DNA from: Icerya purchasi | Lineage: Eukaryota > Arthropoda > Insecta > Hemiptera > Monophlebidae | NCBI GenBank assembly: GCA_039619475.1 | Contig: CM077115.1 | Location: forward strand, 224,685,064-224,749,063 | DNA length: 64,000 nucleotides | Direction: 5' to 3' | Part shown: piece by piece, positions 23,390-37,629 of the stretch | Numbering within the stretch: the stretch's first letter is position 1 | How the letters are laid out: each line of letters opens with the position of its first letter | The notes under the pieces: model-generated | Database searches by the model: none | The model's input: the letters and a program-made list of their open reading frames with translations, nothing else | What the model was told of the DNA's origin: nothing | Made by a program: the position numbers and the translations under genes

Positions 23390-26300
23390 TATTATAATCA
23401 TTGAAAAATAAATGTTGATCGACGGCTGCTAATCGATTGTTGACCGGTTGATTTTGATTGGTTCGTTAATTAAAAGCTTATTAACGGCCGCTCTGCATCG
23501 TTCGATTCGAGGTAGGCGCACGGAAACCGATTACGACAACGATCAAAGGCCGGCAACGTCTGAGGAGAGTTCACATCTCGATGATGGGGTGGAAATCTAT
23601 CGCTTTCTCTTCAGAAGTAGCGGAAAATCGAACAATCAATCTTCCTGCATCTTACGCGAAAGCTGTCTCCGTGAAATTGGAAAAGCAGCTAACACACGGT
23701 CGCGGATCGTATCTCGTCAAATGATTAACGTCGAGAATGACTTCGGCCAACTTTCCGAAATGACCGCGAACAAAAAAGGGGAGAAGAATTCTCGTCAAAC
23801 TTTTGCAATTCGACCGAAGTACCCGTACGCAGAAACAAAGATTAGGACTCTTATAGAATCTCCTCGGTGCGCTATCTTAGGCGCGGTAGTCAACAATAAC
23901 CGAAATCGCAAGCGGTCTCTTGTCCGATTCGCAGCTGTATAATCGTGTTTGCTGCTAGATAAATATGGACGAGAAGCGGACAAATCTTACGGAAAGCAAA
24001 AAAAAAAAAAAACATAATTCACCGTGTTGGGTGAACCATATCAGTTCAGTTCGAATCCATCGCTGACAACTCCTTCATTTGTCATTGACGAAAAACTGGA
24101 AAACTCTAAAAAAACACAAGACTGTTCAAAATTCGTAGCGATGATTGCAGTCGCACGATAATCTACGCTGGCGGCATGAGATATGCGTACACTTTCACCG
24201 AACTACTGCTATTGTAACGGGAACCATGTAGCGGCTTTTCCGGGGAAAAGGAAATGCTAGAAATGAAGATCATCGATTGGTAGAAGAGCCGAGAATCGCG
24301 GAATACATATTTAATGGAGTCCGACGGCTATCGGAGAATACTGGGTGAGCTTAATTGGTTGTTCGGCCGACTCGGAATGTTTTCACACTTTTATTGTGTG
24401 GCAAGAAGTTCGAGGAGATGGACCGGTGTTAGGCTATTTTCCAAGCGGCCGTGTTGTTTGGCCGTTTACAAAGCGCTGCACTGCGCGCAGACGGACAAAA
24501 TGGAAAACAGTACGGGACAACGTGGTTAAAAGCACGGCGGGCGGCGGTGAGCGGGGGGTTAAGAAGGAAAGAAGCCATTATAGTACAAGCTGGACGAACG
24601 GATATATGGCGCGGGAACCATTCCGGCTAAAGAGATTTGGTATTTTCAAAATCCAGTCCATCGGTTAACTGGCATTTTAATGGTTGCGGCGGCTCTTCCG
24701 CACACTTGAAATACACGTAAGCCGGTCGGCTACGTTTTCGACACTAGTCGTCCGAATTTGAATGTAAATTAGCTAAATCATTAACCGAGTTTCGGAACAT
24801 CGCTATTTTGCGTTTCTTTTTAATGTGTCTCTACACGAATTCCTCCTTCGAATAAATCACCCGTTTTATAAATTTGACTCCACCTCCTTCGTCCGCCTCC
24901 CGCCCCCACCGCGGCCCTCCGGGTAACTTATTTAATACAATTCTCACACGCAGCAATCAACGAGATCTGGCTTATCTACGAATGGACTCTAAAAGTGGCA
25001 CTTCACGATGAATGCGCGTTATCATCTCCATAAAAAGAAAAAAGAGATAAAAAGAAACGAATAGCGAAGATAATGAAAGCAGAAGTTACTTTATTAAAAA
25101 GAGTTGTTGTTCCAGAACGGACGGCGGAAGAAAAGGAGAAAGAGGCGATGCCGGCAAAGATGGATAGGTTTGGAAAAGTTATTTATGCGGCAGGCCCGCG
25201 ATCCGGAAGAAAAGAACGATAGCAGAAAGGAAATAAATTAACAGCGCGAAGCAGGTGAAAGCGAGAAGGATGAAAAAGGGTTGAAAATATCGCGAGGAGG
25301 ATAGGAATAAATCGGCATTACTGCGAGGGTAATACGGATGAGAGCTGCGCAATATAATTCGATCGAATTCGTAATTTGAGCTTAATATTTTACAGAGCTA
25401 AAATTAGAACCACTTCGAGGGCTCACTTGAAAATAACGGTAGACGCTACGAAAAACACGGCGAAAAAAAAGTATAATTAAAAAAAAGTTTAATTAAAAAA
25501 AAAAAAAAAACTCGCATCGTCACACAAAAAGAAGCGCGGGAAAAAATTAAATAAACGGGGAGGACTTGTAAACCAGAACTGTGACGAAAATTTTAATTAA
25601 ATTAAAAGTTAAATTTGTAATTTAGCTGAACCGAAATTCAGATCATTGAAGTTTTTTGAATTATTTGAGTTAAAAATGTTTATATCGATTTTCTGTATTG
25701 TCACTTTATTAAAAATAACTTGATTTATTAATTCCGTGATTTACGTGACTCCGAAACATGTCGACTTTATATTAATACTTTAAACTATAACTTTTTTTTG
25801 AATTAGCCGCGATTCTCAGATCCCCGAACTCTATCGGCAATTCGTTGGAGGCAGCGGCGTCCTAAATGGTGTGTCATTTATAAAATTACTCGTCATGTTT
25901 AAAGTAAAGGAAAAGTTCGGACAGGGTTGTGAGGAGGTTCGCAGTAAGATGGAATTATTGTTTCAGTTTTTTCAACATTTAACTTTTTTCGTTTTTCCTA
26001 TGTGCTCCCAGCCGCAGCTCATATTTGACTAAAAACTAAAAAGAGCGTGTTTTTCTTCATTTAACTCGGACTATAAATATCAAATATTCGGCCCACTTTT
26101 AGTAGAAAGTCTTATTAAAATATGCATTTTTAAGAAGTAAACTGCATCGAAGTGCAACCGAATCATCTGCCGTCGGCCGAAGCGATGGACGGGGGTGGCT
26201 CATCCATAAAAAAAAAAGTTCGAGGTTGCAACGGCGTTTTCTTCGATTATTAACCGAGTGCATCTGTCGAAAGGGCAGCTTGCTGAAGCGGCTCTAGTGT

Positions 26301-28890
26301 GGAAAGAGGCGCGCGATCGCAGTGCGATAGAAGAACGTTCGTCGAAAGCGGCTCTGTGTTTGATGAACGATCGCTGTGCGGTATAATTTTAGTTTTATTT
26401 ATACGCCGCGGTCCGGCATTTGATAAATTATTTAGTAGCGGTGGCGGGGCGGCAGTTAAGAAATTGAAAGAGATGGATCTGCTGCGCTCATCCGATTTCC
26501 AAATGGTAATTCGGCCGGATGCCTCCGAATGACGAAGGAGAAATCGTTGCGGCCGTAACTTTTTTTAAGCCTTCCCGTCCGAGGACATTCTTTTCCTGCG
26601 TACGTTGCGCCCGCTTGCCAGATAAGAATGTCCGAAATCCGAGAGCTGGGCCCAGTTCGGCCAGTTCCCGTTTGATTGATAAGCGAGTTTAGGCCGACCA
26701 ACCGGACCTGCGTCTCGCTCGCGTCTCAACCGCGCAAACCTATAGCCGCATGCAGTTAAACGGCCGGCTCGCATAGGCCGCCAGCGCACCGAGCAGCATC
26801 CGACAGGCCAGTGATGAAGCGGGCTTTCGAAGAAAAATAAGGCAAAGTTGAACTTGAGCGACCGCGCGTTCTCCATCAAGCCGACTGGACAGCCTAAGCT
26901 TGGCTCGGCCTGCAGCTCACATGGATAAAAGCCACCGTCGCCGCCGGACCGACCGGATTAACGCAAGAAACGGATCGGCCATACCACTAGAGTCGATCGT
27001 GCCGTCAACTGCCCTTCGATAAATTGTTATTATTGTTTCTCTTTCTGTCATTCGTTTACACTTACAATTATTCCACCATCTCCTTCCATCTACATAGTAT
27101 ATATACATATACATATATATATACATATACATATAATTTATATACAAGCGCCTATGTGTACATAAACGGAGAAGACAACGGTCGATATTTCTTAATTGAT
27201 ATGTGAAATAGCATTAATGAATTTCTTACAAACGTGAGCAATTCAAGTTTTTCATCTGCTGGACTGAAAAAATGATTGGCCGCTACTACCTGTATGCACA
27301 CGTTTCATGACATCGCACTTGAAATGGACCGATTTGGATTTTAATCGCGCGTTCGAAATGTATATGTATATTTATATACTTTTACATCACACATAATGAC
27401 GATGCACGACTCCTAGCTACTGCGACCGTTTGTAATTAAGGTCAGACTGGTCCATCTAGGTGCAAAACTCAATCGAGCTAGTCGTCCGTTCTTCTTCTCA
27501 ACGGTAAGAATATCTCAATTTATAGCGGAATTATATCCGATCTACTCTGACGCACGCGGTCAGAAGAAACAGTGCAATCTCCATGCGCGCTCTTTTGCGC
27601 ATGATCTTCCTCCATTACCGTTCGTCATTATACCGATTTACATGGAATCCTCTATTGCCGGCTGCGTGCGATGCAAATGAAAAGCTGTACGCAGCTTTGC
27701 AAGTGGGAATGAAGTGAACCACTGTCTGAAATTGTAAAATTAATCAAGAAAATCGTTGCGAATCAAATGTCTCGTTTCGGAATTTCTATAGATTCCGGAA
27801 CACCCAAACACCCTGCGCTTCCCGCAAAAATGTAACCGCGCACCGAGGTCCGAGAGCGAATTAGAAAGTCGTTGTGATGCGACAATTCGGAATATTCAGA
27901 CACAACAAGGAGCTATTTTAGAGATCAGTGACGTCGCAAGGTTATTCTCACCCGAAATCAAGCTCCTTTGGAGCGGGTGTTACCTGTTGCTTGTTTTAGA
28001 CATAAAAGTGTACACTGCCGTCGTCGTAGTTCTGTTCTCGGCAACCGCATTATAATGTTCTTCCGTAACTTGAAGTTCGATTCCAATTGCTTTTTCACCA
28101 TTTCCTCTACTCCGTTTTCCATGCCCGGCCTCTATCACGTTGTTCACATTGCGAAAAGCCGTTCGCGACATATTTGCCCTAATATTTCGAAACCACTCCC
28201 CCCCAGCCGAGGCTTTTGTATACAATTAGCCGGAACTAATTTCGTTCGAAATTCGACTAAAATATACTAGGCAGGCAACTTTTTTCTATAAAAGAAGAAA
28301 ACAAAACGGGTAATGTAATTCCTGTAAACAGTGTGATATAATGAATGAAAAATTCGAAAGCGAATAAATAATAACGCAGTTAATACTCTCTTAGTATTTC
28401 TGGCCGCGTATAGACAAATATTATTAAAAAGTGGCCCCTTATAAAAGTGTTTTTGCGGTATTAAAAAACAGGCGGAAAAACCGAACAGTCGAGAGAGAAA
28501 TTCGGAAAATTGAAAAACTCGCGACGACGCAGCGCGGGAGGGGAACAGGAAATCGACTTAAAAACAAATTGGGAAAGGAGTTTTCCCGGGAATAGTAATA
28601 ATATTGCGCCGGGTTAGTAAACTGAAAATAAACAAGGCGAGAGCATTTTTTCCGTCCGACCGTTTCGGTAATAGACGCAATGGTACTGATGATGAAAGTT
28701 GCCTCGCTAGCTCCTCCGTCGCCTCATCGTTGCACGAACCGAATGAAATCGAAAGCCAAAAAATTTAATTCTTCTCTGACAGAGCTCGGCAATATTGCTG
28801 CCGTAATCAATTCGTGAATAAACCCGGTACTCTTTTTCATTATTGCTATTTCCCCTCCTTTTTTCTTCCCCATCATTATTAGAATAATAT

Positions 28891-28891
<1 letters not shown>

Positions 28892-28921
<30 letters not shown>

Positions 28922-28922
28922 A
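28892..28922. repeat. (AAG)n microsatellite
   Basis: About ten uninterrupted AAG units. Confidence 0.9.
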
Positions 28923-29774
28923 AAAAGGAAAATAAAACCGATAACAAGGTAAAATAATACAGAAAACGGAGATGCATTATTGTACGCATGTATAACTCTC
29001 TATCACTATCGTTATCATTATTTTCATTATTACGTTATATTAGCGACTGGCCGGTATGGTTCATATTTTTTTTCTAATTTCAACGATTCTAATAAAATGA
29101 AAAACTATCGACACAGTTTGTAAAAGAAATTTTCGATAAATTTCAAGCAAAAGTCGTTTCAACAGAAACGATAAAATATCTCGAACGAACAGTAAATACG
29201 CTGCTGAAATTAAAATCAGCAATTACCTGCCGCGGTATATGTATTAATAATAAATTTGTTTTTAATCAAGTACGAGTACAAACATCGAAACAACTGTAAT
29301 CAGCCCAAACCGCAGCTAGCCCGTCACTTTTCGATCAATCACTCGACTATCGTATTATTTACATACGCCCTGTGTAAAACTTACTACAGTTTACTTTTAC
29401 TGTTTCTAGTTCAATAATTCGGAGGAAGTCACATCTTTGTTTCTATCTTGCACTTAAATGTCGCTACATTTACCCTTAAAACTGCTACATACAGATAGAA
29501 TTCTTCCTAACTCGTACCTTCCACAATGGTCATGTTCGGCACCGCATTCAAATATCCGACATTTCTAATATTTCCGTACATTCTAACGGTACTGTACATA
29601 TTCAAAACAAAAGCTCACTGCTATAAAATTCACCTTCTCAATGTAAATTATAAAGAGAAAGAAACAATAAAAATAAACTATAATAATTCAGCCAAAATGA
29701 AAGAAAGTTTTTTTTATTTATTCTCTAAGAACTAATATAAACCCGCCCGTAAAATAAATATAAATATATACTTA

Positions 29775-29778
<4 letters not shown>

Positions 29779-29816
<38 letters not shown>
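29779..29816. repeat. (TA)n microsatellite
   Basis: About 19 uninterrupted TA units in AT-rich DNA. Confidence 0.9.
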
Positions 29817-29819
<3 letters not shown>

Positions 29820-31384
29820 TATTGTAAACGATAAACAAGTCGTAATAGTCTGTACATCCTTAAGACGGCACTGAAACGATAAAAACAATAACGATAACAG
29901 TAATATTGATAATAATTCCTCAGCAGACTCACGGCTTACGTATACTGGTATGACGTAATGGAGCTCTTTGAGCGAGGCCGCTTTCTGTTTTCTTTTTCTA
30001 CTAGTCTCTCTTGATCGACTCTTATATTTTTCTGACCCTCATAAAAAAAGGCGTTCCCTTTATGCTTATTCTTCTTTCCTCTCCAAACCTCCCCTCCAGA
30101 TATATGTTGAAGTGTGACATGGAAATGGCGCGTACGAAACATCTGACTGTTTCTCGCTCCTGCACAATGCAGCACTGTGGCACATGCGTCCACATATTTT
30201 AACAAGATAATAAAAAAATATATAACAGGCAGAAGCGCTAAATAAAAACATAAAAACATAAAAACATAAAAATATAAAGACAGTTTTTATATGCCATAGA
30301 TTTCCGCGTTCGCATCAAAACGCGAGAACAAATAATATAAAAGTGCGACTAATATAAACAAATACCTAATTGCGTTGTTCCTGTGGCTAACGTGCCTGGC
30401 CAAAAAAAACAACAAACCAAAAGTAATAATAATAATACGTTTATCGGAACAGATCTAAATTTAAAAAACCAGGTTCAAAGCGATTAATGCAGCTCTTTCA
30501 TGGGCCCTTCAGAATAATTATAGTCGAGTTACAGGAAGTAAATGGGGGAAAAAACGGTAATGATTTATTTATTTTTTTTTAGTCCAGCTTTCGCCTTTTG
30601 GCCAGTCTATACTCAGATCTAAATACCTAACTATTTCCTTTTTATATTTTTACATTAGCAGTTTTTAAAAAAATATATAACGCCTTACATTCTAAGGACA
30701 ATGGCTCCTTTACAATTTGGTTTAGAGATATCGGTAATGTGTAATATTTATTTAAAATTGCTTTCATCAATTTCTCTCCCCTTTCTTTTTATATTTCTCA
30801 CATTGCCAGATCATATATTCGATTGACCCCTCTAATCCGTATTCATTACAGTTGTTATTTGTTATTCCTAATTATTGTAATGTGTAATCCGATGATGGTC
30901 TAATCTTATACGACATATTGCACAGATGTATTCTCGCTCTAAACGGAATATAATAAGTATTTATATTTATGCTTAAAAACTGTCAATAAAATAAAATGAC
31001 GAAAATGATTAGCATAGGGAAAACAACAGTGGAGAATTCGCCGCAACGGATTGTGTAATTTCGTACATCTTTAACTCTTTCCGAGAAATAACGATATAAA
31101 AGTATTCGAGAATGAAAATATAATTCGGAAAAACAGTTCTGTCCGGTAAATTTTTATCTGGTTTCAGCTTTAAATGCGTCATCATCGGAAGTATGTAGTG
31201 CTTTACGGCCAAGTCGGACTCCGCCGAACACCAAACCAGTTGTGATTCGAAACAAATTCGCAAGAATACATTATTACCTGAAACAGAATATAAAAACAAT
31301 AACAGCGTTAGTAGACGGCAATGAGTGTCATTAAAATAAAAGTTTCCTCCGCGGATGTTGTTTTCGAACTTTAACTAAAGGACA

Positions 31385-31400
31385 CCCCCCCCCCCCCCCC
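31385..31400. repeat. C16 homopolymer
   Basis: Sixteen consecutive C, followed directly by GGG. Confidence 0.9.
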
Positions 31401-31983
31401 GGGATAGGGGGTAAAGATCGAAATGCTGGAAAAACAATAAACATTCATTACGAAACCGGAAACATTAATGTGTACGGAGCGCAATCTGTAGAGAGTGCAA
31501 GCGGAACACAAATGGAACTGCATTTCTCGAAAAGAATGCTCTCTGAGAATACCTGAAAGGTGTGTCACCCGGCACACCGTTAGGAATGCAATGTGTGTGG
31601 CGGGGTCAGCAAAATGACGGAGAAAGGAAAAAATCGGTAAATCGAATTTCAGCAGGAACGCTTCGCAACAAACGGAATAGTTTCGCGATAAAGTGACCAG
31701 CGATTTAGAAATAGGATGCATTTTCACGCTAATGACCGCAAAGTAGCGCGGAATTTTTTAGTCGCATTTTTTAGCGTTCTATCTACCGTTCCTGATGCGG
31801 AGGACTCTTTTCTCCTTGCAGGCGAAGGGCTACAGGTTTCCGGCTGCAATCGGGAATGTCCCTTTCGCTCGTGAAAATTCTGAAAGAAATTATCGGCAGA
31901 GTGTTTTAAAAAAAATGTAGTAATGTTAATATCCGTCTGGCAGGTCAAGCGATTATCGATGTGTTTCACTCTGCCCTACCAGT

Positions 31984-32023
31984 AGGAGGAGGAGGAGGAG
32001 GAGGAGGAGGAGGAGGAGGAGGG
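31984..32023. repeat. (AGG)n purine microsatellite
   Basis: About 13 AGG units ending in a G run; strongly purine-biased, so it could form a triplex or quadruplex. No functional evidence. Confidence 0.9.
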
Positions 32024-32973
32024 GGTCTATACTACTGTTTGGCCGGAAAATAGGATACCATTCAGGACGGATTATTTATAATCGAAATAGTTGCGTAGTT
32101 GTTGTATTTTGCGTTCTGACAACGACGCGATATGTCAGTTATCATTTTCTGCTAATATGGCCCAGGGGGTGAAGGGGGGCACAATAAGACACGATTAAGG
32201 GGAAAAAACAAAGGTACCGTTCGAAATGAATATGTAAGGCGTCACACCTAAAAACGACTATTTTCGTTATTTCGCTAGGCCAAATGGAATCGTTGCGAAA
32301 AAAAAAAACAAAAAAAAAACAACTTTACAGCCGAATATAAAATTTCAATTTCCGTATTTTTATAGTCGGCATCGTAAAACCAGGTGCGCGTGTCTATCTT
32401 CACAATTTTCATAAATATATCAATCCTTCGCCGGCGATCTTTATCCCACCCCACACACGTATGATTCAGAGAGTAGGCGCCCCGAGAAAATGCGGGTGAC
32501 TCAGTCGACTTACCCGTCGTTCAAACTATAACAGTTGTGTGCATAAGATTAACGATTTCCCCGGAGGTGAATATCACGTATTTCTTGGAACTTTAAAATG
32601 GTTTTTTTTCTCTTTTTTTTCTTTTTATTTTTACATTTTTTTGATACGTTTACTCGATTATTTATTAGTTTAATTTTAATTTTCCGTTTAAAATTAATTA
32701 GTAATTTCACAAAACGCTATTGCGTAATAAATACTTTTTAGTTGAGTTTATATCTACACTTACACGTTCTATTTGTAGCAGGGAAAAAAATCTGCCAGAA
32801 AAAAAAAGCATAATTACGAAGTTTTCGGGAAAAGTCTTATTCCTCAGTAAATGATAGAGAGTACGCGCGAAGAGTGTTAAATAATAAGAAAATGTTGATA
32901 GTTTTTAAGGTGCTTGGCTACCGAAACGGAGCATTCCTCCCAGACATTAATTTAGAATATTGCTTATACCGGA

Positions 32974-33046
32974 GAAATTAAGGAGAAAGAAACTGGCCCC
33001 GATGTTCTCTTCAGATCCATTAGATCCTTAAATACATTGTGGAAAG
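32974..33046 (+). mobile_element. SINE family B, fragment
   Basis: About 70 bp match the central part of the family: an 'aggagaaa' block, ttctcttcagatcc, attagatccttaa, and cattgtggaaagct. The closest visible relative in the window is at about 53430-53515. Both the tRNA-related 5' part and the 3' tail are missing or unrecognisable. Confidence 0.6.
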
Positions 33047-34449
33047 CTGATGATTTATCGAGAATATATGGGGATATAATAAAGTTGACAAACGATAATT
33101 GAACGATATCAGTTTTAAGACCTATCTTCAGCTGAAAATGAAAGCAAGAATACTGCAGTCTGATGATTCTGTGTTCCTTCGTATCCAGTCGAAGAGATGA
33201 GGCCTCCAGAAATCGATGCACATACTATATATTTTACATATTTATTAATCGTTTATTGGTATATATTTCATTGTCTTATTGATTAACGTGTTACTGACCG
33301 CATGTTACAGTCTATGCGAAAAATATTAGCCCGTTTTCTGAGGGAAAAAGGTAAAGGCGCGTCTTTTTCGAAATAATCATTAGGCACGGAGCGAAAGCGG
33401 TTCCGAATTCAGGCGATGTTACGGAATAAATATAAAGCTAGGGAAATAAATAAATAAATATGTCTCTCGGCCGAATGCGGGGAACAAACTCGAAAAAGCA
33501 AAATAAAGAAAATAATCAAACAGTAATACGGCACCGACGACATTGCGAAATTTCTAGTGAACTTTCGACAATATCGCAGGAGGAACATCGAGGTAACTCG
33601 ATTGTCTAATTCGAGAGTTTGCAAATTGTTTCCTCAAACGGTTCTTCGCCAATAACGGTCTGTAGGAGCGCTGACGATTAAAAAGCGAACGAGAAACCGA
33701 AAAACGGAAGATCTGCCGGCAAAGTCTCTTCAATTTGGATCAGTTCGGAGCTTTCTTTCGGGGGAGGGGGTGCGAATTGAATATGGTAGCGACCGGTAAA
33801 TTTCGATTTCATTACCGATTGAGCGAACGCCTGCGCAATGACGAATACGCTTAAAATTACCGGCAGCCGTTGTTGTTGTTGTTGTTGCTGTTGAAGATTT
33901 TCTCATCTGGGACCGACCTAGTCGTCGTCAAAGTGATTCGGCGGAACGTTCGCATCTGGAAAGTTTCAATCTGTACAATTTACCGGCCGCTTATCATCAT
34001 CGGGTTTCGGGCGGCTCGCTAACGAGGCAACATTCAGAGAATTCTTACGAGACGCAGAAAGATCGGGAAATGTAGCCAGAAACAGAGTAGAGTTCTATTT
34101 ATACTAGCCCCGAGACGGAAAAATGCGAATCAGGGAGCCGGGGAAGATTAGCCGGGAGCCGGCTAACGCGCGGTCTCGCGTAATGCGAGAGAGAGAGAGA
34201 GAGAGATTTTCGGTTTTGAAAAGCGGCTAACGACAGGCCGAGCCGCCATTCTACGGATTACGCCGAGCGCTAAGCGAACCGTAAAAAGTACCGTCGGCCA
34301 GGTATGTGCAGTTTCAAATTAAAATCGCTGACCGTTATTATTAATGATATAATTAGGACCATGTCCGCTGCACAGAAGACAGACTCACCACGGTCCACGA
34401 AAAGGGTCGTTGTTTTTTTCCTCTTTTTCGACGTTTCATTTTTTTTTCA

Positions 34450-34465
34450 CCCCCCCCCCCCCCCC
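34450..34465. repeat. C16 homopolymer
   Basis: Sixteen consecutive C after a T-rich stretch. The minus-strand open frame across it, with a glycine run, is a by-product. Confidence 0.9.
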
Positions 34466-37039
34466 GCTGAATAAAATTAATCGCAAACCGAGCAGGTATC
34501 CGAAAAAGCAAACATATACCGATATACCGTGGGGGGCGGGGGGACTGGACTGGACGCCGACTCTGGCCTACTGAAAATATCACACTGCTAGCCTGCATTA
34601 TTACCGGGTTCGTAAATAGAAGGGAGCCATGGTAGAAACACCGTTTGCGATACCGCCGCCAAAGAGACGCGTCTTTGTGCCAATACCATTTTTTCGGTTT
34701 ATTAAATGCGCAAACATCGCGTAATTTCTGCGACAAGACGAGAAAAAGGAATTATTATAATAACTTCGCTTCATTATCATTATATATCGGGCGGCTCTGC
34801 ATATTTGTTCGACATACATATATCGAAATCGGCGAATGATTTTTTTTCGGAAAACTATGAGAATTGAAAAAAAGGGGAAAATTTTTTAGAGCCAAGTTTC
34901 CCAAACTAGCGGAATCGAAAATTTTCTTGAAAGGTGAATCAGTAGTAGAGCAATCGAAAAAATGGCTATAGAACACGGTGCTTACAATTCGGATCGAAAT
35001 ATAATTTCAGAGTAAAAATTCGTTTATTTAACAATTATGTTTTATTTTGACATTTTACATCATGGTGTAGGTGAAAAAAAATTTACACGCACGAATTTTA
35101 CCGTCTAGAACCATTTCGAAAAAAGTATCGAATAAAAATAAATAAACTCGTAAATCGCTTTTTTCAGGCGACGGCTTTAGCGAAGAATTCCGCGAAACAG
35201 ATGCAAATTTCATTACCGAAAAGGGGAATCAGAAAAAAAAAAGAACAGCCCGCTCTTTACTTTATCGAGACTAGTTATTTTTAAAGTTATTTATTGTTAT
35301 TATTATTTCATTTATTCGGTAAAGTAGCAGATTGATAATTCTGCATAATGTTCTGTTTTTTCTTATCTACATATATATATATATATATACTATTCCATTG
35401 TCTGTAGGAACCTTGTTTTTTTTTTCCTTTTTCGTAAACGATTTTTATTCGGTTCCGGAGCAAAATGTTTTTTTCATTTATTGATGTGTCGTATACGATT
35501 TATTGTATTATTTCGTTCAGAGAAATTTCTTCTATGCTTATAAAATGACGTGTCTTAAAACAATTTATTATATTTTTTACTTGGGGCCGTATTATGAATT
35601 ATTGTTTTCATTATTCTTTTAGCTATTGCTGTAGAAAAAACGAGCGGGTAAAGTCTTGCAGAGTAGTGGGCTTATTCATCGAATTAACAACGTTCGTAAT
35701 ACTGAACGGAACGCCACGAAAATAATTCTTTTCACATCGAATTAGGCGGAAAACAAAAGCTTGCGCTGTAGAATCAGCATGCATGTACGAGAAAACCAGA
35801 CTTCTACAGAGCGTCGTCGATTTTCTAATGGCTACGATATCTGCTAGATTTGAGCGAACCGAAAATAAATTAAAAGCCTAGTAGCGATTAAATCGGGCTA
35901 TTTTATCAGCGGTCTGTTTATTATTACGCTATCGGCGGACGTCGGCTAACTGTGCGTTAGCCTAGAATCAGTGTCCTGCGATAACTAAGACGGTGCCCGC
36001 CATTCGAAAACAATCGGATAGTAAAGTGTTCTTTCGTGTGAACTTTAAAACGGGATAGGCCGCGCGATTTAAAATTATGCGAAGAAATTACAACAATCCC
36101 CGTCTGCAATCCATCTACAACAATCCGTCTATATCGAGTGACAAAATATGTCAGTTCGTGGACATGATTATATCTCATCGAGCTAGTTAGCAAATATGCT
36201 TGTGACATTCTACAATCCGAATCCAGTTAAAAAACGATGATATCGTTTCTCCTTGTTTTTTTTTGTTGTTTTTTTTTTTTGTCTTTTTCGTAATAGTAAC
36301 AATATAAATGACTTGCCGAACAGTTTATGTATGACACTATATGCAGAAGCTAAAGGATAAGTCGGGGCGTTATGTTAAACAACAGGAGACTAATAACGGT
36401 ATTGAAAATAAACAGCACAGCCGAGATCACGAGAAATTTTTCATCAATGCCAACGTGCTCTGTCCGAGGTTCGGTCAAATCAGACGAGTTTCCAGAAATT
36501 CGGCGAACCGCATGCGCGCACGAGCATGAATCGTTGAGAACCTATTGGCCTAGTTTTTTGATGCCTACTTCACTAACATGTCGTGGAGCTGCTAATTCTC
36601 AGTATCACCATCTATCTTTAAAGCATGCATGTTTCGAAAGAAACACGCTAACTAGATCCATGAAACTATTTCGCCGCTGTTCTACGCTTAATCTAAAAGT
36701 CGTAAATACGCAATATTATGGGACCGCATATATTTAGGGATAACTTTGATGGGTAGGGGATGGTAGCTCTGCATGTAGCCCGGGTCTTTAGCTCTGCGCT
36801 GTTGTGTATAATATCGTCGTCTGTGTGTTGGTGCATAATGTTCCTATTAGAATCGAAATTAAGTTTCGGTCATTATTGGTTATTAACGAAGCCATAGAAC
36901 AACGTTAGAGCGCATCTAAAATTACGGCTCGATCGACAGCAGCCGCTGCATATCTTTGCTCATGGGCGCCCAAGTAAACTAAACAGCGACGATTGACCAA
37001 TCAGTCGTCCAACAACCCGCGGCGCCACATAACGCAATT

Positions 37040-37135
37040 TGTTTTTTCGTATTTTGGTTTTCTGGTTTTTTCGATTTTTTGGTTTTTTGGTTTTTTAGTT
37101 TTTTGGTTTTTTCGATTTTTCGATTTTTCTTAAAC
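37040..37135. repeat. T/G-rich simple sequence
   Basis: About 95 bp of T6-GG and T6-CGA type units, irregularly repeated. No coding or structural role is visible. Confidence 0.8.
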
Positions 37136-37629
37136 GTGTTTTTATAAATTTCGGAAGACGTTTATTATTATAATGCTGCATTCCCGCAATGCTCTCTTCT
37201 TTGCCAATGTAATAATATAATTTATTCAAAAAAACAAATAAATAGCGACGATTCAGTTTTCTAGATTTAATTGTAAAAAGGTGTAAAGTTTAATTTAAAA
37301 AAAAAAAAGAGCTAATCAAAAAATTCACTACTCCGGCTTATCACGATTAACCCGTTCGTACAGTTAGTCGCAATGAGTGTTCTTTGTACTTGAAAGAAGA
37401 ACAGCTCTCCATTTGGCGAAATTCAATTAACAGTTAAATTGCAGAGACTGCTGTAACACACTTCGCGCCACCGTCGCACCTGCAACCAAGTAGCAGTGTG
37501 ATTGCTTCTAAAGTGGAGAAAAAATTTCCCCCGACTTGGACTCATTTATTAGACACTTAATTTGTATTTGTCCATCCGGTAATTGTTGTAATAGTATATC
37601 TAGCGGAACGCATGAAAAAGAAATTAAAA

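Larger units (their letters stand above)
23392..32970. other. Unassigned long intergenic stretch
   Basis: No gene recognised in about 9.6 kb. The CpG content is visibly higher at roughly 23400-24900 and 26100-28800 than in the AT-rich DNA before it. There is an open frame of 164 residues at 23448-23942 right beside the transposon, and many short ones, none with a recognisable domain. Simple repeats are at 27100-27140 (ATACAT-rich), 28892-28922 (AAG), 29779-29816 (TA), 31385-31400 (C16) and 31984-32023 (AGG). A regulatory or intronic role is possible but cannot be shown. Confidence 0.45.
33050..37620. other. Unassigned intergenic stretch
   Basis: No gene recognised. The part to about 36200 has a higher CpG content. 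Simple sequence includes a (TTG)n-like tract near 33870-33890, an AG dinucleotide run near 34191-34206, C16 at 34450-34465, (TA)n near 35371-35389 and a T/G tract at 37040-37135. Open frames are short and without domains. Confidence 0.45.

Noticed and set aside
23448..23942. 164-residue open frame directly beside the intact transposon
   Set aside because: No domain, biased composition from CpG-rich DNA, and an overlapping frame on the other strand. It lies outside the right TIR, so it is not part of the element.
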